A stretch of 50,488 bases of DNA from contig CAZBKB010000006.1 in the NCBI GenBank assembly GCA_964492425.1, forward strand, positions 1 through 50,488, read 5' to 3'. How positions within the stretch are numbered: position 1 is the stretch's first letter; every line of letters begins with the position of its first letter. Shown here piece by piece: positions 8,154 through 17,314 of this stretch. The notes beneath the pieces are model-generated. The model searched no databases. It worked only from the letters and a program-made list of their open reading frames with translations, and was not told the origin of the DNA. This stretch comes from LBZV01 sp000993855 (GTDB taxonomy: Bacteria > Patescibacteriota > Microgenomatia > Curtissbacterales > GWA2-41-24). Both the position numbers and the translations under genes were made by a program.

Positions 8154-8207
8154 CAGCTAATTATTCTACTCCGCTTTGCTTCCAAAGACAAAGCAGAAAG
8201 GAAAACC

Positions 8208-8687
8208 GTGAAAGGACCAGCTAAAAAACAAAAACTTGATGAAAATCTTGTTGCCCAGAATGTTAAAGAGTTAATTGAAAAATTAGGCGTTTCGGCGACT
8301 GCAGAAATTTCCAAAATTGACGATAGTTATTTTGTAGAAATTGAAAGCGAAGATTCCTCTCTTCTGATTGGCAAGTATGGAACAAATATCGAAAGTCTAC
8401 AATTTGTTCTTGCAGTCCGCCTCAAGTCTCAAACTCAAGACGATAATTTCGAGGTTTTCTTGGATATCGACAATTGGAGAAAAGAAAGAGAACAAAAACT
8501 CGAAAAAATGGCTCTCCAAATTGCTCAAAAAGTTGAAGAAACAAATAACGAAGAGCCTCTTTACAATCTCAAACCTTCTGAGCGAAGGGTAATTCATGCG
8601 CTTTTTACTAACCACCCCAAAATCACAACAGAATCGACAGGTGAAGGCCAATCGCGATATCTTGTAATCAAGCCCAGAAAGAGTTAA
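8208..8687 (+). CDS. jag: RNA-binding protein Jag/KhpB (KH and R3H domains)
   Basis: 159 residues from a GTG start preceded by an AGGA ribosome binding site. The KH domain carries the GxxG-type loop LIGKYGTNIESLQ at about 59-71. The C-terminal R3H domain has RRVIHALFTNH with the Arg-x3-His signature. The N-terminal Jag_N domain found in many homologues is reduced to a short helix. KhpB binds RNA, often with KhpA, and is linked to cell elongation and sporulation genes in Firmicutes. It is the last gene of the conserved rpmH-yidC cluster. Confidence 0.9.
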   Translation: MKGPAKKQKLDENLVAQNVKELIEKLGVSATAEISKIDDSYFVEIESEDSSLLIGKYGTNIESLQFVLAVRLKSQTQDDNFEVFLDIDNWRKEREQKLEKMALQIAQKVEETNNEEPLYNLKPSERRVIHALFTNHPKITTESTGEGQSRYLVIKPRKS

Positions 8688-8702
8688 AAAATATCGCAGT
8701 AA

Positions 8703-9941
8703 GTGCGCTTATCTCATTTATTTTTTCAACTCTCAATTGCAACTCTGCCTATCCAGCTGAATAAATATTTCTTCACTGCCCATTCTTATGTTTTGGGAAT
8801 ACCAATAGACTATCGTGCTCCAGCACTATATCTGTCGGACATATTTATAAGCTTGGCAATTGTGCTCACACTAATAGAATACAGAGATAAATTAAGTCGT
8901 TTTATTGTAAAAAATATAGGTCTTATAATTCCTGCTTTGGCTTTGGTCATCTACTTATTTTTTAACTCAGCCTTCTCATCAAGCGATAAAGCGGCATCGA
9001 TACATTTCACTTTCAAGATCGCAGAAATGATGCTCTACTTACTCGTTGCTATTCTTCTTCTATCACAAAAAAACATCAGATTAAGTGTCCAAAAAGTTCT
9101 TAAGTTTACGATCATCTGGCAAGCGGCAATCGCCATCCTGCAATTTACGACACAACAATCTTTAGGCCTTTACATTCTTGGCGAGCGGGCATTTGACGTA
9201 ACTACTTCGCAGATTGCACAAATCAACTTGTTTGGCGTAGAATTTCTAAGGTCTTACGGTACCTTCCCACACCCTAATGTTTTAGCTGCATTTCTTCTCG
9301 TGTCCACAGTTGCCGCAAACTTAAAAGTAAATGTTAAGGTCAAAAATAATAAAATCATGTCGTCATTTTTTGGAGACAACGCAGTAGCCATATTTGCAGC
9401 TTTGGGTATCTTGATAACGTTTTCCAAAACAGCACTCGTTTTGGTGTTACTTTACATTCTTTTTAACATTAAAGATTTCAAAATGAGAATCCTCCTCATC
9501 ACGCTGCTGGTGCTAGCTCTCTTTATATATCTCAGGTTTTTTACTCAGACTTACATAGAAACTGTTGCCGAAAGGATTTTACTGTCCCAAGCAGCTATTA
9601 ATATATCCCTGCAAAACTTGTCATTTGGTGTCGGTGCTAACAATTTCATTTTGCATCTTGCAAAGCTCAATCTAATTTCAATAGGCCAGGTAAGATTGCT
9701 TCAGCCGGTGCACAATGTTTTTTTGCTTATTCTTGCCGAGAATGGAATATTCGGGCTCATACTCTTCTCAGCCCTACTTTTTAAAGTGTTCGAAAAAGCT
9801 GACAGGCTCCCAAGTATTTTTTTATCACTGGTTCTACTTGCTTATCTTAGCATCGACCACTTTTTCTGGACTCTTCATCAAGGTCAAATGCTGTTTTTCA
9901 TATCAGCAGCATTGATTTACAACTCCAAAAAGAAACTCTAA
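8703..9941 (+). CDS. O-antigen ligase-like polymerase (Wzy/WaaL superfamily)
   Basis: 412 residues, about ten transmembrane segments. Near the C-terminus the family pattern is visible: FGVGANNF, then a soluble loop, then PVHNVFLLILAENG with the conserved His. Such proteins polymerise glycan repeat units or transfer them to a lipid or protein acceptor outside the membrane. The start is a GTG 15 bp after the jag stop, with no clear Shine-Dalgarno sequence. It is followed by a flippase, so the two probably handle the same undecaprenyl-linked glycan. Ligase and polymerase cannot be told apart from sequence. Confidence 0.8.
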   Translation: MRLSHLFFQLSIATLPIQLNKYFFTAHSYVLGIPIDYRAPALYLSDIFISLAIVLTLIEYRDKLSRFIVKNIGLIIPALALVIYLFFNSAFSSSDKAASIHFTFKIAEMMLYLLVAILLLSQKNIRLSVQKVLKFTIIWQAAIAILQFTTQQSLGLYILGERAFDVTTSQIAQINLFGVEFLRSYGTFPHPNVLAAFLLVSTVAANLKVNVKVKNNKIMSSFFGDNAVAIFAALGILITFSKTALVLVLLYILFNIKDFKMRILLITLLVLALFIYLRFFTQTYIETVAERILLSQAAINISLQNLSFGVGANNFILHLAKLNLISIGQVRLLQPVHNVFLLILAENGIFGLILFSALLFKVFEKADRLPSIFLSLVLLAYLSIDHFFWTLHQGQMLFFISAALIYNSKKKL

Positions 9942-9968
9942 ACTGATATATTTGAGTAACTAATAAAG

Positions 9969-11231
9969 ATGATTAAAAAAGTATTTTTAAATACTGCTGC
10001 ACAATTGATCGGCAAAACTATAACTGCCTCAACTACGCTTTTACTGACTATAATAATCGGGAAATCATTGGGGCCAGCAGGTTACGGTGATTTCACAAAA
10101 ATTTTTACTTTCGTTGGGTACTTTTATATTTTTTCGGATTTCGGACTCAACGCAGCTTATATTAGACTGTCCCAATATCAAAAGGGCAGCACATTAATCA
10201 ATGTACTTTTTGGTCTAAGGCTCTCTCTCGCGCTTGCGCTAGCAATTATAGCCATCGGAATAAGTCAGATACTACCCTACGACACTGTAGCTGGAACAGG
10301 CTTTAGCCCATTGGTTAAAATTGGGATTGCAATCGCCTCAATAACCATAATCACCCAAGCTTTACTCACAAGTGTGAACGCTTACTTTCAAAGAAATCTC
10401 AGATACGACCTTTCTGCTCTTGCGGCAGTCTTTGGAACTTTTGCGACACTTGGAGCAACAATCTTTGCCTTTTTGTACTCCCCAGCCTTGAACATGTATG
10501 TTGGCTCATACGTGACAGGTGGGTTAATTGTTGTTTGTTTCGCTTTATATTTTACAAAGAGGTACCTAAAATTTATTATTTGGCCTAAACTCTCCGTAAA
10601 ATCATCACGAGCTTTACTTGGCCTCTCCTGGCCGGTCGGTGTCGCGCTAATCTTTAACCTAATTTATTTTAGGATGGACATTTTCATTCTTTCCTACACA
10701 AGGCCCCCTGCAGAGGTTGGTATCTACGGCCTGGCTTACCAATTTTTTGAAGCGTCGCTTGCAGTGCCAATATTTTTTGCCAATTCACTTTTCCCAATGC
10801 TCACAACGCTTTATGCCAAGGACAAAAAAGAGTACAGAGTCCAAACAAAAAGATGGGGCTTTTTGTTAACAGGCATTTCAGCCCTTGCGACATTTGGCCT
10901 AATTACAATCTCTTTTATAATTCCTTTTATTTTCGAAAAATTTAAAGGTTCACAAACCGCACTTATAATTCTTGCCCTAGGAATGCCTTTCTTCTATATC
11001 ACTGCTCTTCTTTGGCACATGACAATCGTCACAAATAGGCAAAAGTTATTGATACCTGTCTATTTTACAGGAGGCATTGCAAACGTTCTATTGAATTTGG
11101 CCTTTATACCAAAATATGGTTATTTGGCCGCAGCAATATCCACTGTCGTCTCAGAGGCACTAATAACCCTTCTCCTGATAGCTGCTGTCAAATACCGCGC
11201 TAAAGAAAGCGAGCATCACCTGGCAAACTAA
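9969..11231 (+). CDS. Polysaccharide flippase (Wzx/MOP superfamily)
   Basis: 420 residues with 12-14 predicted transmembrane helices. The start, KKVFLNTAAQLIGKTITAST, and the following GPAGYGDFT loop are typical of polysaccharide transport proteins of the MOP exporter superfamily. It would flip lipid-linked oligosaccharide to the outer face of the membrane. It follows the O-antigen-ligase-like gene by 27 bp. MurJ (lipid II flippase) is the alternative, but the MurJ-specific N-terminal pattern is absent and the neighbours favour a surface glycan. Confidence 0.82.
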   Translation: MIKKVFLNTAAQLIGKTITASTTLLLTIIIGKSLGPAGYGDFTKIFTFVGYFYIFSDFGLNAAYIRLSQYQKGSTLINVLFGLRLSLALALAIIAIGISQILPYDTVAGTGFSPLVKIGIAIASITIITQALLTSVNAYFQRNLRYDLSALAAVFGTFATLGATIFAFLYSPALNMYVGSYVTGGLIVVCFALYFTKRYLKFIIWPKLSVKSSRALLGLSWPVGVALIFNLIYFRMDIFILSYTRPPAEVGIYGLAYQFFEASLAVPIFFANSLFPMLTTLYAKDKKEYRVQTKRWGFLLTGISALATFGLITISFIIPFIFEKFKGSQTALIILALGMPFFYITALLWHMTIVTNRQKLLIPVYFTGGIANVLLNLAFIPKYGYLAAAISTVVSEALITLLLIAAVKYRAKESEHHLAN

Positions 11232-11257
11232 GAGCTTTTAATCTAAAATACCTACAC

Positions 11258-11650
11258 ATGCAAATCTTTACAGATGGTGGCGCACGCGGGAACCCGGGCC
11301 CTGCAGCGTATGGTTTTGTAGTCAAACGCGATGATCAAACTATAAAAGAAGGTTTCGGCAGAATAGGTATTGCAACCAATAACGTTGCCGAATACACTGC
11401 TGTCATAGAAGCTTTTAAACTATTAGAAAGTGAGTTTAAAGATCAAGATTTGGATTTTTTTGTAGATTCACAATTAGTTGTTTCCCAACTAAATGGCAAA
11501 TACAAAGTAAAAAACACAGCTATCCGAAATCTGGTTATCAAAGTAAGGGAGCTTGAGCAATCTTTTAAAAGGGTTACATATACACATATTCCGCGAGAGA
11601 AAAATAAGCAGGCGGATGCGCTGGTAAATTTGGCCCTTGGAAGTATTTAA
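11258..11650 (+). CDS. rnhA: Ribonuclease HI family protein
   Basis: 130 residues. The four catalytic acids of RNase HI can be placed: Asp6 in FTDGGARGNPGP, Glu45 in NNVAEYTA, Asp70 in FFVDSQLV and Asp120 in NKQADALVNLAL. The enzyme cuts the RNA strand of RNA-DNA hybrids. It lacks the basic protrusion of the E. coli enzyme and belongs to the shorter type common in small genomes. It sits between glycan genes, probably by chance. A TAAAAT box (11244-11249) ends 8 bp before the ATG, suggesting its own, nearly leaderless transcript. Confidence 0.92.
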   Translation: MQIFTDGGARGNPGPAAYGFVVKRDDQTIKEGFGRIGIATNNVAEYTAVIEAFKLLESEFKDQDLDFFVDSQLVVSQLNGKYKVKNTAIRNLVIKVRELEQSFKRVTYTHIPREKNKQADALVNLALGSI

Positions 11651-11666
11651 TATAACGTACCGATAA

Positions 11667-12209
11667 ATGTATTTAGACGATTGCATAAAGATAGTAAAAA
11701 AGAATTTTATTTTTATCCTGACAATAACCATATTGGGGGCATTTACCGCATTCATGTCGACATCGTTCATCAAGTCAGGATACAACACACAACAGACTAT
11801 GTTTTTAAGCGTGGAAAAAACAAACCCCAATGTGATCGAAAGTATTGACCTGCATGCTCTCACAGACACGGCAATCGCTCTCATTTCAAGTCAAGATTTT
11901 CAGCAATCAGTGGACGCTGCCGGTGCGACTTCTCAGGCCAAAAAACTTGCACCACAAGTACTTGTGATATCCACTACCAGCCCAAGCAAGCAAATAACAA
12001 AAAGTGCCCACGATCAAATAATATCATTGTTCAACTCAAGAGCTAGTGAATTGATAAAAAATGCTAAAGTGGAGCTTATACCAACTGGCAAAGCGGCAGA
12101 CCCCACAAAAAAAATATTCAACAGTAAAATACTTGCCGGATTTGGCGCACTCATCGGGTTTGCCATATCTCTAACAATAATTTCAATTTCAAGATATTTT
12201 AAAGTCTGA
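11667..12209 (+). CDS. Wzz-like chain-length determinant or capsule export co-protein
   Basis: 180 residues. There is one transmembrane helix near each end (about 14-35 and 152-174) with a roughly 110-residue extracytoplasmic part between, the layout of Wzz/KpsE polysaccharide co-polymerases. The usual C-terminal Pro-rich motif is not clear and the protein is shorter than most Wzz (about 300). It probably controls glycan chain length together with the polymerase-like gene at 8703. Its stop shares a base with the start of the following fusion gene (TGATG). Confidence 0.65.
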   Translation: MYLDDCIKIVKKNFIFILTITILGAFTAFMSTSFIKSGYNTQQTMFLSVEKTNPNVIESIDLHALTDTAIALISSQDFQQSVDAAGATSQAKKLAPQVLVISTTSPSKQITKSAHDQIISLFNSRASELIKNAKVELIPTGKAADPTKKIFNSKILAGFGALIGFAISLTIISISRYFKV

Positions 12210-15115
12210 TGGATAATTCTGCCCCCAAAAAAGAGACCAGAGTTTTAATAACCAATATTGGTACATTTTTAGGCACACAACTTGCTCATAAACTCATAGA
12301 TATAGGCTATGAGGTTTACGGCGCCGGTAAAAAACAACCAGATGAAAATCTTCTGGGATCATCAGGATTTACCTTTTTGGATCTTGACCTTGCACAACCG
12401 CTTCCCACATACCTCCCACGTTTCAATACAATAATTCACCTCTCTTCCGATAATACACAAGATAGGAGCATTGATACGGTAAAACTTTCAACAGCTTCTG
12501 AAAAAATAATTGACATCGCAGCTGGTAGTGATACAAGTGTTATCTTCTTAGCAAAAATAACAGACATGGAAAAAATTTCCTCTCACTGCGAAACTGGCAA
12601 TAGGCAAAACCCGAAATTTATTGCAATTGGTCATGTCTATGGTCCTAACATGAATCTGTTCGGCAAAAATACCCCAGAAAACATATCATTTTTCGAAAAT
12701 AACGAACTTATCAATTTGATCTCCCAAGCCATAGAGACAGACAAAGTCATATTAGACCACGAGGGGACTGAGCTAATCTACCCAACATATATAGATGATG
12801 CAACAAGTGCGCTTGTCCAGGAGATTACTGCTGAAAAAAAGTACAAACAGATAAAATTTATCATCTCAAATCCAGCCCAATCTGCACTTTCACTAGCTTA
12901 TGAAATTCAAAGTAAAACCCATGTTATCCTCCATAAAGAACTCAATTTATTTTTCTCAGGCCCTGAAGGCCACGAAAGGCCGAAACCTCAGCCGCAAATA
13001 AGGATTCACGACACTATCCCAGCTCATAAGCATTCTTTCGCCGAAGGTTTAGAAACAACGCTCCTCTACTTTGAGGAAAAAGGACTAGTAAATAAAGTAG
13101 AAATAGTTACACAGAAAGAAGACAAACCTATCACAACATTAAATTTCGGGGGCGACCAGTTTCCAGGGTTGCCAAAGGATAAATCCCAAAAGATAAAATT
13201 AAAATTCGGTATCACACCTAAACTACCATTTACTGGCGGCAAATTTAAAAAAGTGGTACTTGTATCCATTTTTCTGCTTTTTATATTTATTGTGCGCTTA
13301 GTGTTCAATTTTGCACAAGGAACAAATGAATTGAAAGAAGCCCGAGATGCACTCAAGGTAGCTGACTTCCAAAAATCCCAAGAAAAAGCTCAAGACGCCG
13401 TTGGGCACTTTTCCTCTGCTCAAAATAGCGCGAATCTTCTAACTGCTCCTTTGAGATTTGCAAACCCAATTAAAAGTTTTAACTTTGGAGTCCAAAGTTT
13501 GGAAGTTGGTGCCAATGCCCTTCTAAATTTCTCAGAGGGTGTTAAAATAATATCCCTTAACTTAAGTAGCATAACATCCACCAATTCCTCAAAAACTAAT
13601 TTAGATTTGGAAACTCCAGTGGCAAGTCTGACTAAATCATACTTTGAAAGTGAGCACGCAAAGACACTGGCAGAGAGTGCTGCAAGCTCATTTATATTGA
13701 AATCGCAGTTTAAAAGAGCACATGACGCATTCAGTGAACTATCACACCTGTCGCTTAATGCCCAAGAGCTAACCACACTTACGCCAGACATCACAGGAAC
13801 TAACTCCAAAAAAACTTACTTAGTACTTATCATGAATAATGCCGAGCTCAGACCTGGTGGAGGTTTTATCGGCAATTTTGCAGAAATTAGCTTCGAAGAT
13901 AACAAACTCAAAAAAGTAGAAGTCGAGGATATCTATACAATTGACGGTCAGCTCAAGGAAATCATCAATCCACCGCCACAACTTACCCAAAAGCTTGGAG
14001 TAAAACAGCTTTATCTTCGGGATTCCAATTGGAGTACCGACTTTCGTGTCAATGCCCAAACTGCGCGGGACTTCTACAAAAAAGAAACTGGCAAAACAGT
14101 CGACGGGGTAATCGCCCTTGACTTGACTTTGCTTGAGAATCTTCTTGCAAAAATAGGCTCCGTTAGGCTTGAGGATTACAACGAGGACATAACATCTGAA
14201 AATCTCTTGGAAAAAGGCCAATATTATAGCGAAGTTGGCTTCTTTCCGGGTTCGACCCAGAAAAGAGATTTTTTTGCAACCCTAACCGCAAATCTCCTAA
14301 CAATAATATTCGATAGTCTTTCCTCAAATAGCCCACAAGTTGGTAATGCCCCATGGATGGCACTTTTCGAAACTATAAGCCAGGGACTTTTAGAAAAACA
14401 CATTATGCTCTCATTTGACAATGAGAACCTAAGCGCGCTCATAAAATCAAAAGGTTGGGACAACCCGCTCCCCCCCAAAAATTACAATCCTAAAGATGAT
14501 ACTGCATCAACACGGGATTTCTTAGAGCTTTCCGAAGCAAATATTGGGGCAAATAAAGTTAACCGTTATCTTACGCGCGAGGTTGCATACGACATGACCA
14601 TCAGCCGGGACGCAGACCTTGTTGCGACCTTGACACTCACCTATAAAAACGAAAGCCCGGCAGATACCTGGCCGGGTGGCACTTATGTAAACTACCTGCG
14701 AATTACAGCACCTGCAAACTCCACATTAGAAAGTTATAGGGAAAATGGCAAAGAGGTAGACATAAATCAGTTGGAGCGCGGTAAAATTGTGTCGGTTGTC
14801 GAAACAACCCAAGTGGGCGAACTTACCCAATTTGCCACTCTGGTCGAGATACCAGTCAAGCAGACAAAAACACTGACGTTTAAATACCGCATCCCCAAAA
14901 ACATCAAACTGGAAACGGCACCCACCTATGAACTCTACATTTCCAAACAACCGGGGACGCTCTCCGACCCACTTAAATTCACTTTCAACCTGCCGGGTTA
15001 CTTAAAAATAGATTCAGTAAACGGAAACGACGAAGAGAACGGCAAACAGAATATGACTGCTGAAACAAACTTAACAATAGACAGACATTGGCAAATAAAA
15101 ATATCCAGGAAATAG
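12209..15115 (+). CDS. Fusion of epimerase-like domain and DUF4012 membrane protein
   Basis: 968 residues. Residues 1-290 resemble an extended short-chain dehydrogenase/epimerase. The nucleotide loop reads TNIGTFLGTQL instead of TGxxGxxG, HVYGP is kept, but I see no catalytic Tyr-x3-Lys, so this half is probably inactive or a binding domain. A transmembrane helix follows at about 347-368, then an extracytoplasmic DUF4012 region with the family hallmark NNAELRPGGGFIGNF at about 542-556. DUF4012 is widespread in CPR bacteria and its function is unknown. The gene is translationally coupled to the Wzz-like gene, which places it in surface glycan assembly. No stop or frame change separates the two halves. 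Confidence 0.8.
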   Translation: MDNSAPKKETRVLITNIGTFLGTQLAHKLIDIGYEVYGAGKKQPDENLLGSSGFTFLDLDLAQPLPTYLPRFNTIIHLSSDNTQDRSIDTVKLSTASEKIIDIAAGSDTSVIFLAKITDMEKISSHCETGNRQNPKFIAIGHVYGPNMNLFGKNTPENISFFENNELINLISQAIETDKVILDHEGTELIYPTYIDDATSALVQEITAEKKYKQIKFIISNPAQSALSLAYEIQSKTHVILHKELNLFFSGPEGHERPKPQPQIRIHDTIPAHKHSFAEGLETTLLYFEEKGLVNKVEIVTQKEDKPITTLNFGGDQFPGLPKDKSQKIKLKFGITPKLPFTGGKFKKVVLVSIFLLFIFIVRLVFNFAQGTNELKEARDALKVADFQKSQEKAQDAVGHFSSAQNSANLLTAPLRFANPIKSFNFGVQSLEVGANALLNFSEGVKIISLNLSSITSTNSSKTNLDLETPVASLTKSYFESEHAKTLAESAASSFILKSQFKRAHDAFSELSHLSLNAQELTTLTPDITGTNSKKTYLVLIMNNAELRPGGGFIGNFAEISFEDNKLKKVEVEDIYTIDGQLKEIINPPPQLTQKLGVKQLYLRDSNWSTDFRVNAQTARDFYKKETGKTVDGVIALDLTLLENLLAKIGSVRLEDYNEDITSENLLEKGQYYSEVGFFPGSTQKRDFFATLTANLLTIIFDSLSSNSPQVGNAPWMALFETISQGLLEKHIMLSFDNENLSALIKSKGWDNPLPPKNYNPKDDTASTRDFLELSEANIGANKVNRYLTREVAYDMTISRDADLVATLTLTYKNESPADTWPGGTYVNYLRITAPANSTLESYRENGKEVDINQLERGKIVSVVETTQVGELTQFATLVEIPVKQTKTLTFKYRIPKNIKLETAPTYELYISKQPGTLSDPLKFTFNLPGYLKIDSVNGNDEENGKQNMTAETNLTIDRHWQIKISRK

Positions 15116-15147
15116 GTTATATACAAATATACAGGTCTTACCTATTT
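15110..15147. terminator. Hairpin between convergent genes
   Basis: Perfect 8-bp inverted repeat AAATAGGT (15110-15117, including the stop codon) and ACCTATTT (15140-15147). There is no T-run on either side, so this is only a possible bidirectional terminator. CAAGACCTATTT at the end of the opposing gene is a further partial copy of the arm. Confidence 0.4.
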
Positions 15148-15220
15148 ACCGACTCACAGACCCACCGACACCGCCCGCCACTGGGAAATAAAATATCAAA
15201 GATGTAGAACTACGCAAGAC

Positions 15221-16881
15221 CTATTTCTCGTCATCCATAAACGCGCCGAATTGTTTCCCTACTGCAATCGTTGTGCCGCCAGCGAGCAAAATAAGTAGCG
15301 CGATAAGCCAACCTTTGCCTTTTGCAAATTTCAACAGTTTCTGCCAATTACTCGGTGCCATTTCTTTTAATTGCTGTTCCGCAGCTTTTGAGTTTATCCA
15401 CATGTCTAAAGCAGCGCCGTGCACTTCCGGATTTGTTACCTTCATCTTTGCAAGTTCTTTCATATCATATCCCTGCCTTCCATCCTTAATCAATCTATTG
15501 CCCAGTTCTTTCGCAAATTTTGCGCTTTCCTCAACACTTAAATCTGTGCCGTTTCGTATCTTTTCGCGAATGGCATTAAATTCGGTGGGTTCTATTTTGT
15601 CCCATGCCTTCCCTAGCTCTCTGATATGGCCTTGTTTCTGTTCATCGGTCATTTTTCGCCATTCTGCATCAGTAATATTCTTCATAGGTTCAAACCTATC
15701 CTTATCACCAGGTTTTAGCGTTTCCGCCTCGCGTTTCTGCGCTCTTGTCAAAGCCGTTCCCAATTCACCAATTTTCTTCTGTGCTTCTAACGCCTGAGGT
15801 ATGAGCTTCGCTCTTTCTGACTCAAGATTTGCACGCGTAGCGCTGGGGGTATTAGGATCAGCAAGCTGCCTCTCAATGTCGCGAATATTGTCCTGTAACG
15901 TATCAAAAGGCGGCCTTAAATTATCCAATCTTGACTGTATATTAGCTCGGCTGTCATTTTCTATTTGCGCCCGCTCATATTCTTCAGATTGACCCTTCTT
16001 CTCAGCCTCTGCCTTGGCCTTGTCATCTGCTGCCTTTTTCTGTTGATAACTCNNNNNNNNNNGTTCTGGTTTCGTTCACCCAGTGGTCTGTTTTGCTCCG
16101 TTCTTAACGAAGTCCTTAAAGAATCTAATGTCCCTCTGGCTCGATTTAGCTCTGTCTCATGTTCTCCAACAGGTAGGCTATTGATTCTGGCTGTCTCCTG
16201 CGCTTCTTCTCTTGCTTTTCGGCGGTTTTCCTCGTGCACCTTTTGGTCGATATCCACGCCCTCACCCGTTTTATTGCGCAGAACTGCACTCATATCACGT
16301 CTTTCTTGATCAAGCCTGCGAATTTCACTTTGGAAAAACGGCCTGTTCTCAGGAACCAATCTGGCGTTATTAAGACCAGCCTGATACGCAGCAATTTGTA
16401 CTCTCAACTGACCTAATTCATCCTTAAGTTCTTGTGTATCCATTGCATTCCACTCATCAATCTTTATTCTTTGTTCATCAACAGTACCCTCGAATTCACG
16501 CAAAACATTACTAGCATTTTCCATATTCCCAAGGGTCTGTCTTTGTAGTTTGTACGCTTCAAAATGCTTACGCCCATTGGGATCCAGCCCAGCTACAAGT
16601 ACATCTTTATTCGGCGAGGATAAAATTGATTCATAATGCTCTATCTCGGTGGGTTTGAATTGAACTTGGGGCTGCTCAGCAGTTGGAGTCGATTCCCCGC
16701 CAGCAAGACCAGCCATTACTTGGACCGGTTGGTCTGTTTTCACTTGTTCTGCCAACCGTTGAGCTGTACGCTTTGCCTCCATATCCGCGTCACTAAGTCG
16801 TGGCGATCCATCGCCAAGCGTCTCACCCTTACCATTTCTAGGTTGTTCCAAACTTGGTTTTGGATTTTCCTCGTCAGGCAT
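15221..16881 (-). CDS. Tail-anchored coiled-coil protein (interrupted by assembly gap)
   Basis: About 550 residues in two frames joined across ten N (16053-16062). Reading continues without a stop up to the gap on both sides, so this is one gene with an artificial shift, not two. The start is the ATG at 16881 behind a strong GGGAGGGG ribosome binding site (16885-16892). The N-terminus is Pro/Gln/Glu-rich and acidic, the long middle is charged, Gln/Glu/Arg/Lys-rich coiled coil, and a single transmembrane helix (about 20 residues from WLIALLILL) sits just before a short charged tail. No signal peptide is visible, so it is probably tail-anchored with the coil in the cytoplasm. I do not recognise a family. 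It is the last gene of a three-gene operon and overlaps the upstream gene by 8 bp. Confidence 0.7.
16053..16062. other. Assembly gap (10 N)
   Basis: Ten N of arbitrary length, a scaffold join. It lies in the charged coiled-coil part of the gene at 15221-16881. Confidence 0.99.
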
Positions 16882-17314
16882 TTGCCCCTCCCATAGAAGC
16901 CATATGGTCAATCTTACCTAAAATTTTCTCCTTGTTAGCTTCCAGAAATTGCTGAAATTCATCACCGGTTACTTCAAGATCCAGTACATCGCGCTCGAAC
17001 ACTCCACCAAAATCATCCACCGAAAACCCAATAGCAATTAGTCTTCGCTCAAGTGTTTCCTCCCCTTCCCCAAAAGGGTTAATAAAATCATGTGGAACTT
17101 GTTTTGCTGGAATCTTAAACGAAACACTTAATTTTTCGCGGTTGTCCTGCAGAAATTTTACAAAGCTGGAAGCATACACTTGTGTTCCTAGAAGCTCTTC
17201 TGAAAAACCGGCGGTATCTTCATCGTCAAACCCCAAAGCCTTGAGCCTGTCTCCAATGGAAACCGGCTCCTCACCGAAAGCATCTATAACTTCATTTATC
17301 GATATCTGTTTCAT
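16874..17314 (-). CDS. Small protein made of two internal repeats, unknown function
   Basis: 146 residues, acidic, no signal or transmembrane segment. It holds two copies of a domain of about 48 residues. The first contains RLKALGFDDED and ends FVKFLQDNREKL; the second contains RLIAIGFSVDD and ends FQQFLEANKEKI. Shared positions are R-L-x-A-(L/I)-G-F, an acidic pair, a hydrophobic core, then F-x-x-F-L-x-x-N-(K/R)-E-K. This is an internal duplication of a small helical unit. It is the middle gene of the operon, overlapping its neighbours by 23 bp and 8 bp, so the three products are probably made together. No homologue is known to me. Confidence 0.7.
   Translation of the reverse strand: MKQISINEVIDAFGEEPVSIGDRLKALGFDDEDTAGFSEELLGTQVYASSFVKFLQDNREKLSVSFKIPAKQVPHDFINPFGEGEETLERRLIAIGFSVDDFGGVFERDVLDLEVTGDEFQQFLEANKEKILGKIDHMASMGGANA

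Noticed and set aside
12209..13080. Active NAD-dependent epimerase
   Set aside because: The nucleotide-binding loop lacks one Gly and there is no Tyr-x3-Lys, so only the fold is claimed.
15961..16062. Frameshifted pseudogene at the coiled-coil gene
   Set aside because: Both reading frames are open up to the ten N, so the shift comes from the arbitrary gap length.
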